Shown: positions 22,511 through 34,784 of the stretch, piece after piece
Position numbering within the stretch: the stretch's first letter is position 1
Layout of the letters: each line of letters starts with the position of its first letter
Origin: Porphyra umbilicalis
Lineage: Eukaryota; Rhodophyta; Bangiophyceae; Bangiales; Bangiaceae
Assembly: GCA_002049455.2 (NCBI GenBank)
Contig: KV918910.1
Location: 114,475-178,474 of the forward strand
Direction: 5' to 3'
DNA: 64,000 nucleotides
Notes under the pieces: generated by a model
Databases searched by the model: none
Seen by the model: the letters and a program-made list of their open reading frames with translations, nothing else
Told to the model about the DNA's origin: nothing
Position numbers and translations under genes: made by a program

Positions 22511-23639
22511 CGCCGCCGCCGGGCACGTCCCCTTCGGCCTGCCCGCCGCCCCGCCCCCCCCCTTCCCCTCACTCACCGGGTCCTTAACCTCGCGGTTGGC
22601 CACCTCGCGGTAGAGCGCCCCACTTCAAGCATTGCCGTCAGGCCTCAACCTGTGCGCGAGCACGATGACACGGGATGGCCCCGTGCCGACAGCCGCAGAC
22701 CCGCACAAGACACGGTGGTCACCGGCCGCAGGGTACGCACCCCCCCCCCCCCCCCCCCCCCCGGTAACACGAACCCGCGTCCCGGCTTTCGCCTTGTCGC
22801 CGGGGTAGTCAAACCCCGACGAAGCTCGCGCCACACGGCACCGACGATGGTCACCCCAGCACGTGCTGCTCGACGCGCCGCCGCGAACACGGGTCTTAAC
22901 CCTGGCCCCGACACCCGCCCCCGCACCCACGTACCTACACACATGGAACCGCCTGCGCGGGCATGCCTACGCGTAAGCGTCGATCTGACTCGCCGATCAA
23001 GCTGCCCGCCTAGCACGCACGCGCGTGCATGATCGGACGGTCACGGCCGACGCCGGCGAACCGCCACCACTCCCCGATCGGGACGGATCGGCGCCCCTTC
23101 GCGACTCCCGCCGCCCGGGCGGATACGCCCGCGCGGGCCCGTAAGAGTCCGCGATCGCCCAATCGGGTTCCATCATTCTCGGATCTCACCGGGACGGTTC
23201 AAATCTCGCGTTGGAGGTATGTACCATATCTCTGCTCCCAATTGATAATTGGCCACGAGTAGTCCCCTTGACGGACCAGAACCCATGTACTGTGGGAATT
23301 GGCCTGTGTCACGCCCTTTGGGGGGTTACTTCCGCATTGTTCATTTTTTATTGTTTGCTTGCTTGCCTGTCTGTTTTGTCTGCCGGCACTCATTACGATC
23401 GCTCGTGATCGGACGGTCGATCGACCGGTGCCCTCGTTTGTATTAAATCACCGTGGGTCCTGGGTCGCCGTCGTGGGCACCACCCGGCTCTTCATCTGAT
23501 GCCCTTCAACAAGAAGTCTTTCTTCCTCGCCGCGACGGCGATAGACCTCGCTTCATTGCTTGGGTACGGTCGGTCGCAGTACACTGGTAATTGCACTAAG
23601 GTTATTAGTACCACACGCGGCCATGTTGCACGCGGGCGT
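22511..23639. other. Gene-free spacer with an AT-richer island
   Basis: A 23-base C run lies at 22740-22762. The sequence TGATCGGACGGTC occurs twice (about 23030 and 23407). Between them the composition becomes AT-richer (23.2-23.5 kb). This island could be part of a 3' LTR of the + strand retrotransposon, but no second copy exists in the window to confirm it. Confidence 0.35.
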
Positions 23640-24145
23640 GGGTGTTGGTCTCCTGCGGCCGCCGCCTCCACGCCAGCGCTCGACAGCTGCGCGGGTGCGC
23701 TCAAGGTGAGGGCGGCGGCTGCGGCCTTGGTGCACGTGGGCGTCGCTGTTGCTCGCCGGCGGCCGCCGCCGCCTCGCCAGCGATCCGCAGCTGCGCGGGT
23801 GTGCCCAAGGCGGGGGCGGCGGCCGCGGCCTTGGTGCACGCGGGCTTGGGGGGTGCTCGCCTGCGGCCGCCGCTGTCGCGTCAGCGCTGGAACGCTCTGA
23901 GCGTGCTCCAAAGGCTGGGGTAGCGGCGGCGGGATTGGTGCACGCGGGCTTGGGGGAAGCTCGCCTGCGGCCGCCGCCACCGCGCCAGCGCTCGGCAGCT
24001 CCGCAGGTGCGCCCAAGGCGGGGGCGGCGGCCGCGGCCTTGGTGCTCGCAGGCGTGGGGGTTGCTCGCTTGCGGCCGCCGCTGTCGCGCCAGCTCTGAGA
24101 AGCTCTTGGCGTGCTCCAAAGGCTGGGGGGGTGGCGGAGGGATTG
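23640..24145. repeat. 104 bp minisatellite, five units
   Basis: Five units of about 104 bp, each starting CTCGCCTGCGGCCGCCGC or close to it and continuing through a CCAGCGCT-like and a GGCGGCGGCCGCGG-like segment to TTGGTGCACGCGGGC. Units 1, 2 and 4 resemble each other and units 3 and 5 resemble each other, so two variants alternate at the right. Because 104 is not a multiple of three, open frames crossing the array change frame each unit and are not taken as genes. Confidence 0.85.
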
Positions 24146-24149
24146 GTGC

Positions 24150-25770
24150 GTGCGGGCCTGCGATTTTGTTTTTCTCGCCTTCTGGTTGGCCGATTTTTCA
24201 GCGCCGGGAACGATCTGATTTGTCATTGGCAAAGTCTCGCGGGTGTCCGTGACAAGCCATCATCTGTTTGCTCACATTGCCCCTCTCCGAGACGACGGCA
24301 AACCGGCGGCTACTTGTGACACGAATGCACCAAAAGTCTCGCCCCCCGGCGAGGCCTCCTCCCCACAGCAATTTGACTGTAACGAAGGGTCGTGTGCGAG
24401 ACACAGTGGCGCCGGTGATAGGTTTACACTGGTCCAGCCCTCTGATGAACGCAGAACCGCCCATATCTGGGGCATTCAGCTGTCTCCCGCGTGTTCTCCT
24501 GCAGACGCCGATGGCTATGTGCAATTGAGGGGGGGGAAGACGCTGGCGGTGCTCCCGCGAGGAGAGCGGCGGCAGGCGGTGCCGTGCCCGCTGAGCCTGC
24601 GCTTTCACTCCGCCGCCGCTGGCCTCTGCGGCGCACTGTGAGGGCCGCACAATGGGGGCTCCACGCAGCTTGGCTGCAGCCGAGCACCCACAAATTCGGC
24701 AGCCCCTGCCCGGTACGCCGGGTTCGGCGGCGCTCAGCAGCCGCCAACGCCCAACCACGAAGTGCACGATAGCGCACGGCGGTGGCCCCCGCGTGTTAAC
24801 AGCCGGGGCTGCGGCCGACGGCCGCCGCATGTAATGTTACGTATGGCATCCGCCACGGCATGCCAGTGCCAATGACAGCGGCCGCCGCGTACCAACCACC
24901 ACATCGCTTGCCGTCACCAAGTGTCGCAATGCTCGGCGGCCACCGAAATCGAACAACGGCGTGCGCGACGGCGCACGCCGGCGGCCGCCCCGCTTTTTTG
25001 ACTGTAGATGTGGCCGGCGGCGACCGCGCAGCAGGTTCAGTGCGGCTGTCGCCACAAGGGACCAGTTTCCACGACGGCTGTCGCGGCCCGTCAACCACAA
25101 GCGCCTTTGCCCTTGTCAGGTGAGCCGGTCCTCGGCGGCGGCTGACACCCAACAACAGCGTGCGCGGCGGCCCCCGGCGGCGGCCGCTGCGTTGACGACA
25201 AGGTTGCCACGGCGGCCCCCCCCGACGAGCCACAAGCGCGGCTGCCATCGGCGAGCGCGAAGAAGCTGAGCGGCGGCCGTCGCGCTTCAAGGTCCAGTGC
25301 GGCGGCCGCCGTGTCGTGCACAAGTGCACGCCGGCGGCCGCCGATTTCCAACGACGAGGTCGCTTGCTCTTTTCGGGTGTGCCGGTCCTCGGCGGCGGCC
25401 GCCATCAAACATCGGCGTGCGCGACACCACCTGTCGGCGGCCATCACACATTGCTGCCGAGTGCTTCGGCCGCTGCGTCGTCCAATTGCGCACGACAGCG
25501 GCTGCCGGGCGGCGGCTGCCGCGCAACCACGACATGCCCGTCGGCACTCGGCTGCGGCCGCCGCGCGGCATTGTCGATGACGGCCGCCCCCACGGCAAAC
25601 AGATGTCCACGACGGCGGCGGCCGCCCATATCGACGATAGTGGCAGCCGCTGTCGAAAGTGCTTAGCGGCAGCGGCCAAACAACCACGACGTGCGTGACG
25701 GCTCACGGGGGCGGCCGTCGCACGTCGAATTCAAAAGCGGCGGTCGCCGCTGCCGCCCAAGCACGTCACC
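24150..25770. repeat. Diffuse GGCGGCCGCC-rich repeats, no gene seen
   Basis: From about 24.8 to 25.75 kb the core GGCGGCCGCC recurs every 50-80 bases on both strands with degenerate flanks (for example CACGACG, GTGCGCGAC). No regular period was found by eye. 24.15-24.8 kb is unique and holds no recognisable motif. Confidence 0.5.
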
Positions 25771-26136
25771 TGTGACATGTTGTCATGGTAAATGTATCAT
25801 GAGACGTACGTTAACAGGTAGGAACAAAACATTTAACAACGACACCCCATCGTCAGACAGGCAATTGTCACGCACAGCATTTCACGGTGCGAAAAGGTTG
25901 TACATAAAGAAAACAGTACAGACGGAAAATCATCAATCAGCATACGGATCCAGCAAGTCACGGCGCTTCGCAAAAACGTGCGCGTATAGGTCCTCGCGAA
26001 GCGCTTCATGCTCCTTCCGGCACTTCGCCTTACCGGTGGCCACCAGAATGCGCATAAATTCGCTCATGGGCGCCACACCAGCGGCTCCGACTGCAGGTGG
26101 TGGATCGCTACGTGCACCACCCAAGTCTGCCAGCCC

Positions 26137-27036
26137 CTACGCAGCAGCACCGGCTCCGCCTCCATCCGAGGCCCCTCCTGCGCCGGCCCCCCATGCCTCA
26201 TCCCCTCCATCTTCAACCGAGCCGTCGGCGGCGCCTGTGCCCGCGCCGGCGCCCGCGCCATCAGCGGCGCCAGCGCCCACGCCGGCCCCGCCCACCGCGT
26301 TGGCCGCACCAACCCCATGGACCGCACCACCACCGTCCCCCGCAAAGCCCCTGCCGGCGCCCACGCCATGCGCGGCGCCAGCGCGCAGGCCGGACCCGCC
26401 CACCTCTCCCGACGCACCCACCCCAAGAGCCGCGCCGCCATCGTCCGCCGCAGGGCCCCCGCCGGCACCCGCGCCATCTGTGGCGCCAGCGCCCAGGCCG
26501 GCCCCGCCGACCTCTCCCGCCACACCCACCGCAAGAGCCGCATCGCCACCGTCAGCCGCAGGGCTCCCGCCGGCGCCCGCGCCATCTGTGGCGCCAGCGC
26601 CCACGCCGGCCCCGCCGACCTCTCCCGCCGCACCAACCCCAAGGACCGCACCACCACCGTCCTCCGCAAAGCCCCTGCCGGCGCCCACGCCATGCGCGCC
26701 GCCGGCGCCCAGGCCGGCCCCGCCGACCTCTCCCGCCGCACCCACCCCAAGAGCCGCATCGCCACCGTCCGCCGCAGGGCTCCCGCCGGCGCCCGCGTCA
26801 TCTGTGGCGCCAGCGCCCAGGCCGGCCCCGCCGACCTCTCCCGCCGCACCCACCCGAAGAGCCGCACCGCCACTGTTCGCCGCAGGGCCCCCGCCGGCTC
26901 CCGCGCCATCTGTGGCGCCAGCGTCCAGACCGGCCTCGCCCACCGCGTCCGCCGCACCAACCCCAAGAGCCGCACCACCGCCTCCTCCCTCTGAGGCCCC
27001 GCCGACGCCCGCTCCGTCGGCGGCGTCAGGGTCCAC
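26137..27036. repeat. 108 bp minisatellite inside the Harbinger copy 1 gene
   Basis: Seven units of 108 bp, equal to 36 codons in the minus-strand transposase frame. Each unit encodes a variant of VGAAGEVGGAGLGAGATDG followed by AGAGGSPAADGGDAAL. Units 3 and 6 carry a distinct half (HGVGAGRGF), so a three-unit (324 bp) higher-order pattern is visible. The length preserves the reading frame. Confidence 0.88.
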
Positions 27037-28289
27037 GCCACCTTCACCCGCCGCATCCGCTCCCCTCGCACCACCCGCCCCGTAGTGAAAGGATCACGAC
27101 CGAGACAAAAGGTTGTCTCGGCGTGCCTCCACCACCATGTTGTGTAGTGTCGCGACCGTCTGGGTTGTAAGCACCATACGGGGCACTGACCACATCCGGC
27201 TGGGTTTCAGCATGACGAGAAAACGTGCAGTAAGGATGCCAAATAGCCGCTGAACGTCCTTTCGTAGAGCCTCCTGCAGGCAATTTAACGTGCGCTGCTC
27301 AGGCGTCTGGGGGTTGGGGTAGGGGACGACGAAAAACGCAAAAGGGGGGTAAATACTGTCCACAAGGTAATACAGCAAGGTGCGGGTATTCTCATTGACA
27401 GTGAACGAAGCGTCACGGGGTGGCCACTTCCCAGTGACGAAATCCATGTACATAGGCGATTGGTACAGCGCGTAAATATCATTGAGACTTCCAGGACTCC
27501 CCGCAAAAATGTGGTAGATTCAGGAGTCTTCGTCACAGATAGCCTCAATGACGATGGAACGTCGCCCATCCCAACCCTGGTACGTGCCCGCACGCGCCTT
27601 GGGGCACGACGACCACTCTCAATGCGAACAATCAACCAACCCAAGACACCCAGGTAACCCCCGCTCAGCATTGCGCGCCAGGATGCTCTCAATCTCGCAC
27701 CTCGTGGGGGGGTGGTAGGTACAGTGGGCCGAAGTCATCCACCATGAGCTCAGTGAAGAGCTTGACCGCAGTCGCGATTGTCGATCGGGACAAGCGCACA
27801 TACTCGTCCGCGCGGTCACATGACTCGCCATAGGCGAGTACGCGGAACACGGCCACCAGCTTCTGCAGAGGATGAGCCTACGGCTGCCCGGTCGCATCGA
27901 CACGTTGCATCCAAAAAGGGCGGTCCTTGATCGCCCGGTAGATGCAAAGGAAGACCGACATTGGAACGCGAAAGCGCCGATCAAACTGCTCTCGACCGAA
28001 AACAGTGGCCAGACCGTCCACGCCGAAGTACTCGCGTAGAATACAATGCAACCCTAGCGCAAAATTGCGTGGCCGATGAGGGATCCGACCGGGTACGGAG
28101 CCCCGGTACCGAGGCCGATGAATTTGCGCTGCGGCAAGTGCACGACGTCGCGCCTCCAGCGAAGTAGCAGCGTGAGCGGCCACTACGACCGACGTCGTCA
28201 CGTCGTCGTTAGCCCCCTTGTCCTCCTCCCACCCGCTGAGAGCCATCGCACCGTCCATGGCGCCGGCACCACGTACTGGGCGCGAGACC

Positions 28290-28560
28290 GTCCGTGACAC
28301 GCGTGGGTGGAGGGAGCACGGCGATCGCGAGCACAGGTGACGCGCACGGCGGTAACGTGCACGGCGGTAGCGAGCACGACGATTGCGAGCACGGCGGTGA
28401 TGCGCACGGCGGTAACAAGCACGACGATCGCGAGCACAACGGTCACGCGCACGGCGGTAACGAGCACGACGATCGCGATCACGACAGTGGCGCGCACGGT
28501 GGTATCGAGCACGACGATGGCGACCGCGGTCGTCGAGGGCGCACGTCGACAAAAGGGGCA
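28290..28560. repeat. 45 bp minisatellite at the 5' side of Harbinger copy 1
   Basis: Units of about 45 bp built from GCGCACGGCGGTAAC, GAGCACGACGAT and CGCGAGCAC-type segments. On the minus strand, in the transposase frame, it encodes an Arg/Tyr/Ala/His-rich tract (RYRRARDR-type). On the plus strand it encodes a His/Asp/Gly-rich tract; that frame has no gene context. Confidence 0.8.
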
Positions 28561-28599
28561 GACCTGCGCCTGGGATACAGGATTCCTCCCCTCCCATCC

Positions 28600-31500
28600 A
28601 TCGGGACCCACCTGGCCGCCCCCAGAATAGTTACTCGGACGTACCGAAACATACCATCCGGCACACCCTTGCAATCTTGCTGTTAGTTCGTGTTGCATGA
28701 CCAATAGTATGCGAGGGTCGTTCCGTCTCACTCATACATATGCTATACGATACTTCTACCTTCCAGTGGCACATGCGTACCGACTGGTTTTCATGACGGC
28801 TCTCGCCCGCAAAAGACTGTAGTAGTACGCAGCGCCCTCCATCTCTGGGAACCTGACAACTAGTACCACCGTATCGGCTACGTCAGGAGTGGTTTCTCTC
28901 TTGAGCATCAACGTGTCATGCATGACGCCCCGCCCGTGACACTGACGGAGAATAGACGGTCCGAATTCCTAAAACTCAAAGAACAGTGGACCGAGCCAGG
29001 CGCTGACATTCTCAACGTTGCTGCGTCGTTGCCCTGGACGTCCTCCAGAACACACAGTCACATTGATCATGGGGCCCAAGTCTGACAATGCGGCCCGAAG
29101 ACCAATTCGAGTGTTGTCTGCCACCCTCGTCGATCCTGGGACGCGGTCGCAAACATCCTGGCCGCATGCCACTGATCTCTGTCGCCCTCAAACGTCGCCA
29201 CCTCTCACGCAGTTCGCGTCTTTGTCTCCAGTGATGGGGTGAATCGATGCGTCGGTCACGCGTCAGAGTCTGATCAGTGCATTGCGCCTCGATGGTGTCG
29301 CGGTCGTTGTTTTGCGTTCTCGGTCGATGTGAAACACGTTTCACGTTAATTCCGATTTGCGTCCAGCCAATGAGAGAGCCCGTAGCATAGTCCAAGTGTC
29401 CCGAATAGAGTGCGCGTGCGGTACTTCGTCTTCAAATAGGACATGCGCGTTCTATCGTGACACTCGGACTATCGAACCGAGTTGAAATTATCTGAATTCC
29501 AGAAGGTGGAAGAAAGTTCAATAGGGCACGTTTACATTGACACACAGCCGTCTGCGGCCTATCAACCGAACGTAGACTCGTTTCACTAATAATATAGACA
29601 CGTTGTGATAGACTGACTTAGATGGCTTTGCTCTTCGCGCACCGCTACATTGATGAGAGCGTGGATCGTGGACCAATAAGAGAATATAGACACGTTGCAC
29701 GATTGAGAGAGACACATTTTGTTAGTCCATCATTGCAAGGTTCGCTTAACTGGCAATTGTGCCACGTTTCACGAATATAACGCAATAGCGGTTTCCAACC
29801 GACGCTGTTGGGTATGCTCAAAGCGGAGTTGTTAAGTGCGCCTGGGGCGCTCTTTTTCGGCGCAATTTAGGCGCTATATGGACGCTCAGAGGGCGCTCGA
29901 GCGCCCTGCGCCCACGGTTTCCTGGGCGCTTTGATAGGCGCTCTGAATAATAAATGTCGTAACAATGTAATGACGTGGTCGACCGAGTGCCCGACGATTC
30001 TGTCTGCAGCCTCTGAGGGGGCGCAGCCGTGGCTGCAGGTGCCCCAGCGATAAGGCGGGAAGGGCCCGTCAGGACGTGGCCATGGCAGCAGCAACGGCCG
30101 TCGTTTCGGCGCCAGAGCAGCAGCATCCTTCTCAACCACCTCCCGCGGCTGCGAGACATCTTTGGAAAGGACATCTTGTTGGCCAAGTCTGCAGACGTGA
30201 ATAGATCGGTGTGACTGTGTATGGTGTGCGTGTGTTTCTTGTCCTCATGATTCGACGGTCTGGTTGTCTACATCACCACCTGAAACATATTCAGCTGTTC
30301 TCTTGTTTGTCCTTGGGAGCTGCCGCTGTGGGCGGCACGCAGACACATTGGGGTTTGCGGATGACCGTCAACAGTCCTTCTTCCACATGCTTGGAGAAAT
30401 TCACAGATGGTCGCTAGTTTTCACGAGACACAGTCAAAATGTAAGAAAATAGGGGGCTACCTGATCATTAATGGGTGCTACAACGGACGCTTGAGGGGCG
30501 CTCAGGGCGCACTGAGCGCTCAAAGGGCGCTCAGGGGCGCATTAGGGCAATCTCAGCAACGTCGGCCCCATCTTCCGTTTAACTTCATCTGGAGGTGCAA
30601 CGTGTGGGTCCCTGAATGGAAAGACCATCCTGGGGGCCCCATATCCCGAACGTCGCGATGGACTTTGCCACATGGACCATCGAATGCTCTCTGGCCAATT
30701 AAACGATAGGGTCTACGTTGGTGGGTCCAACGAGGCCCCAATCTGACCTCGCCTCGTATTGCAGGGGATTAGCCACACGATGCTGGCTGATGTGTCCAAG
30801 ACCCATGGCAGACCGTGCAGAGATAGTCACTAGATTCATTAGAAAATGGACTCGGGCATGCCAGGCGACAATGAATTGATGCTTAGTATGCGAATGAAGC
30901 CCAAATCGACAGGAATCAGGCTCAAGACGCAACAACATGGGGCGAATGCGACGACACCTGGCAGTGCCACGGCACCACGCGCAAGAATATTCGATGTCAA
31001 CGCCTGACACAGGCGAGGACCTGCGTTGCACGAGGCGCCACACCAGCGATCTGGGGCAGTCTGGTGAACAATCACCTGCCCGAAAGGACCACGGCACTGT
31101 CCGCATCGCAGAGTGGTCCTCCCAAATAGCTCGCAACACCCATGGACCATCTCTTGGGAGTGCAAGCTTTTAGAATCGATTGCGCTGCGACGCTCTCGGG
31201 CCAGGCTCTTCGGTCAGCGGACTGAAGAGGTGCTCTTTGATTGGCTGTCAATGCAAAATTTCTAAGCCGCACCCCGGCCTCGAAGTGTCATTCGTGCAGT
31301 CCAGGTATTTTCAAAATGTTCTGTCTCGATCTCGCGGCAATCTGGTCGAGCTGGGCACCGCCCTCAGTTCTCCAGTGGACGTAATTGGACGCCGCTTGTC
31401 TCAAACGGATGATGTGGCGGCCAGTTGTGGCACTGGGTGGGAGATTAGAGAGCGTTGCGCAGAAATGAGTGGTTACGTTATCCTGTCGCGTGATCGCGAT

Positions 31501-32290
31501 TTGGGCCTCACACACACGTAGGTCGACTGATTGCGTTGCGTGGGCGGACAGCGATGATGGCAGTCACTGCCCTGTCGTCAGTCCGCGCATCGTGTCCTGT
31601 CCATTTAACAGGCATTGTGGGATCGGGGGTGCCTGCGCGAGTGCACCCCGCCTCCCCAGGCAGCGCATTGGGGGACCTCGACCAGTTTCCCTGCGCGGGT
31701 CCGGCGGGTTCCACCTTTGTTGTGGCGCGAGCGGGCCCGAGCGTGCCTCCACACGCGCGCTCGCCACGCACACGTGGGTCCGCCGAGACACGCCTCCCGG
31801 CGCGAGCAGTCCGAGAGTACCGACAGGCGGTCGCCTGCCACGCGAGACAGAGATTGGGGGGACCTGTCGCGTTGTTCCCGCGCGTGGGTTTGGGGGGGTG
31901 GGACCTGTCGCGTTGTCCCCTCGCACGAGTCCGACGCTTGACCTCTTCTGGCCTCTTGCGGGCCACCTCGGGTGGAGCCCAGGCCGTCGCCCTCCCACCC
32001 TGGCACGCATAGAGAACATGCGGTGGTGTGCCGTGGGATGGTCAACTACGGCTCTTTTTAGCTCTTCGTGGACGGACACGGGCGCAGGCGGGCAGCCAAC
32101 GGTCTCCCACTGTCGCAGGCACGCAGTGTGGGGACCCTGTGGTGTCTCCCGCGCGCGGCTCCTCCGCGTGCCGTTGTGTGCGCGCAGCCCGCCGGCGGCG
32201 CCGCGGCGCCCGCCTCCGCACCCCACTCGGACGGCGTGTTTAGCCCGCGCACACCGTCTCCCCTGGTTTTCACGACGCCTCCACTCCCGA
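28600..32290. other. Gene-poor spacer with GCGCTC-type short repeats
   Basis: The stretch is close to balanced in composition up to 31.5 kb and contains only short open frames without motifs. Clusters of GGGCGCTC/GAGCGCCC occur at about 29845-29945 and 30485-30545, partly as inverted copies, and look like fold-back debris. Three short stretches around 29.58, 29.69 and 38.55 kb share AGACACGTTG-like words. 31.5-32.2 kb is GC-richer with no recognised gene. Confidence 0.5.
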
Positions 32291-32292
32291 GC

Positions 32293-34723
32293 ATGACGCG
32301 CGGGAAGGGCGCCAACGACTCACGGCGTCGGCGCACGCAGCGCAATCGTGACGGTACCCGGTGCCCGCCTCCCCCTCCTAGTCCTTGCGAGATTGCCTCA
32401 GAGCACGCCGACATGCCCCCCCCCCCGCCTCCACCCCCTCCTCCTCCCATGCCGCGTGCGGCGCCGGGTGGTCATCGCCCGCCCCCCGGCTTTCGTCGTC
32501 CGGCAGAGGGCGGGCTGCCCCGACCATTTAAGCGGCCGTACTCCTCTCTCGATCGCGGCCGCCGACATGGAGACCGCGACGTCTGCGACCAACAACGGCG
32601 GCAAGTGCGACACCGCGGCGATTGGGACGGTCCCGGTTTTCACGGCGGCCCTCTCGGCCCTGTGCGTGCGCATCCGCGCGGCGGTGGCAACAACGACGGC
32701 TGGCGACTGCCGAGCCCCCCTCGGGTGCCCTTTTGCGCCTTTCCCTGTCCGACAAGGGGCCCGCCATTCTTACCCAACCACTGTGGTCGAAACGCTCGGC
32801 GCCTGCCGGCTGCTCGCCCCCCCGGCCAGCCGCGCTTTCCGCAGCATCCACCTTCTCGCGGTCGCAGGTACCGCTCGTGCAGCCCTCCACGCCAGTCGCG
32901 GTCTCTGCCGCCGGGCCCTCCCCCAAGCCCTCCAAGACGTCCGCCCCATTTGAGGGGCGGCGCCGACGACTACCGCCCGTGCAGTCCGCCGCGACAGCCG
33001 TGGGGCCCACCGCGTGGCCCGCCAACGGCCGACTGGGGATCGCCAAGAGGCGGCGGCTGGGACCAGCCGTGGGCCCTGCCGCGCCACCCCCCGGGCTCTC
33101 CTCTCGGCTGGCGATGGGTGCCCCCCTACGAGGCGTGGGACGACGACCAACCCCCCGTCTGGGAGTCTTCACAACCGGCGACTCTGTCGAGCTCGCCTGA
33201 CGCGCGCTCGCCCTGGCGGGTCGACCAGTGCGGAGGTCCGGGAGGCACGCAGTACTTCCAGTGGGTGCTGAAGCGGATGCCCGCACGGAACTCGTCCGCG
33301 CCGTGGACTTGGTGGCCCGCGCCGTCGCAGCCGTTGCGGCAGCCGACGCCATCCGAGCCTCTGAGCCGTCCGGTGTACATGGTGCAGGGGACTCAACACT
33401 CTCTAGACCCGACGCACGAGCTAGTCCCTGTGCCTCGGCGCCCTCCCCAGCTGTTTTCTGCACACCCTCCGCCTCCGTACCGGCTGTAACCTACGCGCTA
33501 CCAAAGAAGATGGGGTCTGCTCTGGGATGGACAGACGCCGACCGTGTGCCACTCTGTGAGGCCTACCTGTAGGTGACGAGTGACCCGGTGAAGGCGACTG
33601 CCCGCACCAAGCAGAACCTGTGGGGGACTGTTCACTAGCTGTGGGCTGAGAAAGGGCTTGAGAAGGGGCCGATGAGAGTCGAACGCCCACCAAGCGCGCT
33701 GGAGAAGCAGTTCAAGCGCATCATGGCGGAGGTGAGCACCTTCACGTCGCACTACCTCGCTGCTCAGGCCATGCCGACCACTGGCACCTGTCTGAGGAGG
33801 ATATCATCAGCGGCGCTGTGGCGCGCTACTGCTCGCTGGACGTGTACGACGCCATCCGTGCCGACCGAGACCAAGACAAGCGCAATGACACAACGCGCAA
33901 ACTCGAGGCCAAGGTCGCACACTGCAAGTGGGTTGCTTTTTGGCGCGTATTGCAGCAGAGTGAAACTTTCAGCGGCGCCGCCAACGGCGGCGATGCCTCT
34001 ACAAACGCCATTCTTGGCGACTCGTCGTCGGACGACGACGAGAGTGGCAGCGGCAGCGGCAGCAGCCGCAGCTGACGCAACGGCGGCTTCCAGGGTCGGC
34101 CTTTTGGCATCAAAGCTGCAAAGACGCAGCGAAAAGACGACATCCAGGTGGACACTCAAGTCAAGGACAGTACTGAGGCCCGCTGCAAGCTGACGGACGC
34201 GTAAAATGAGCGCACTGCCCTTTGCTTTTTGGTCTCTCCACTGATGCGGCACACCCCTGAAGCGGCTCGGTACCGCTTGGCCATTACGAAGAAGATGCTT
34301 GAGCGTGCAGGTTTGGCGAGCTCTTCTTCTATTTATTTGGGGGGGAGTGGGGGGACTGATGTCTCTATCGGTGGTGTGGGGAACGGCGTTGCTGGTCTGG
34401 GTGTTGGCGGCACGACGGAGACGCCGCGGACTGTTGCTGGATCTGCCACCGGAGCGCGGGCGCCGCCTGCGCCAAGAGCGCTGCCGACACCATCGGGTGG
34501 GGATGGGACATCTGCATCTGCTCTGGCGGCGGCGTCGGCGGCGAAGTCCGCGGTGACGCGCGTGCGCCAGCAACAAAAGACGGCCGCCGGCCGCCGCTCG
34601 ATGGATACCAAGCGGCAGGCAGCCGCGGCTCAGCTCGCGCGCACCCGGGCCACGAATCGCCTCCTGGACGAAGAGAGCGAGTTTACGGATAACGACGATG
34701 AATCCGAGTACAGATACCTGTAG
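32293..34723 (+). pseudogene. Harbinger-associated MYB/SANT-like protein (ORF1), broken
   Basis: A Pro-rich N-terminal frame opens at an ATG at 32293. Near 33.23 kb the natural frame changes and enters a MYB/SANT-like DNA-binding domain: KKMGSALGWTDADRVPLCEA (33508-33567), VTSDPVK, ALEKQFKRIMAEVSTF (about 33700-33750), SEEDIISGAVARYC (about 33795-33835) and AHCKWVAFWRVL (about 33918-33953), then RPFGIKAAK (about 34099) and the Ala/Gly-rich C-terminus ending at 34723. This is the ORF1 partner of plant and algal PIF/Harbinger elements, which binds DNA and recruits the transposase. Stops at about 33570, 33637, 34073 and 34202 plus a one-base frame change near 33786 disable it. It converges on the transposase at 36010-37218. 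Confidence 0.8.
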
Positions 34724-34784
34724 TTTGTTGCCTTTGTGTGGGACATGGTTTGTTTGCATGTTGAGTATGACAAAGGTCATTTTC

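Larger units (their letters stand above)
25933..28597 (-). pseudogene. PIF/Harbinger transposase (plant-transposon type), copy 1, broken and expanded
   Basis: Reading right to left: an Arg-rich tract, then YRGSVPGR, REYFGVDGL and FDRRFRVPMSVF (about 28090-27950), a frame change near 27.9 kb, NAERGLPGCLGLVDCSH (about 27680-27630; first catalytic Asp), PGSLNDI (second Asp region, about 27490), YYLVDSIYPPFAFF (about 27380) and LRKDVQRLFGIL (about 27260). Two TGA codons fall in the DDE domain near 27620 and 27530, a TGA at 27094, and a TAG near 26136. After the TGA at 27094 the same frame stays open through a 36-residue Gly/Ala repeat and ends with EHEALREDLYAHVF at 25933, which matches the C-terminus of copy 2. 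So it is one gene with an expanded linker. The normal enzyme cuts and pastes Harbinger DNA in the nucleus. Confidence 0.82.

Noticed and set aside
25691..27085. A 464-codon + strand Pro/Ala-rich frame
   Set aside because: It is the antisense of the 108 bp Gly/Ala repeat in the Harbinger copy 1 gene. The minus-strand frame links conserved transposase parts; the + frame links nothing.
29500..29720. ATAGACACGTTG-like words repeated three times as a possible regulatory array
   Set aside because: Spacing and orientation are irregular and the words are short; they could be chance or remnants of a small element.
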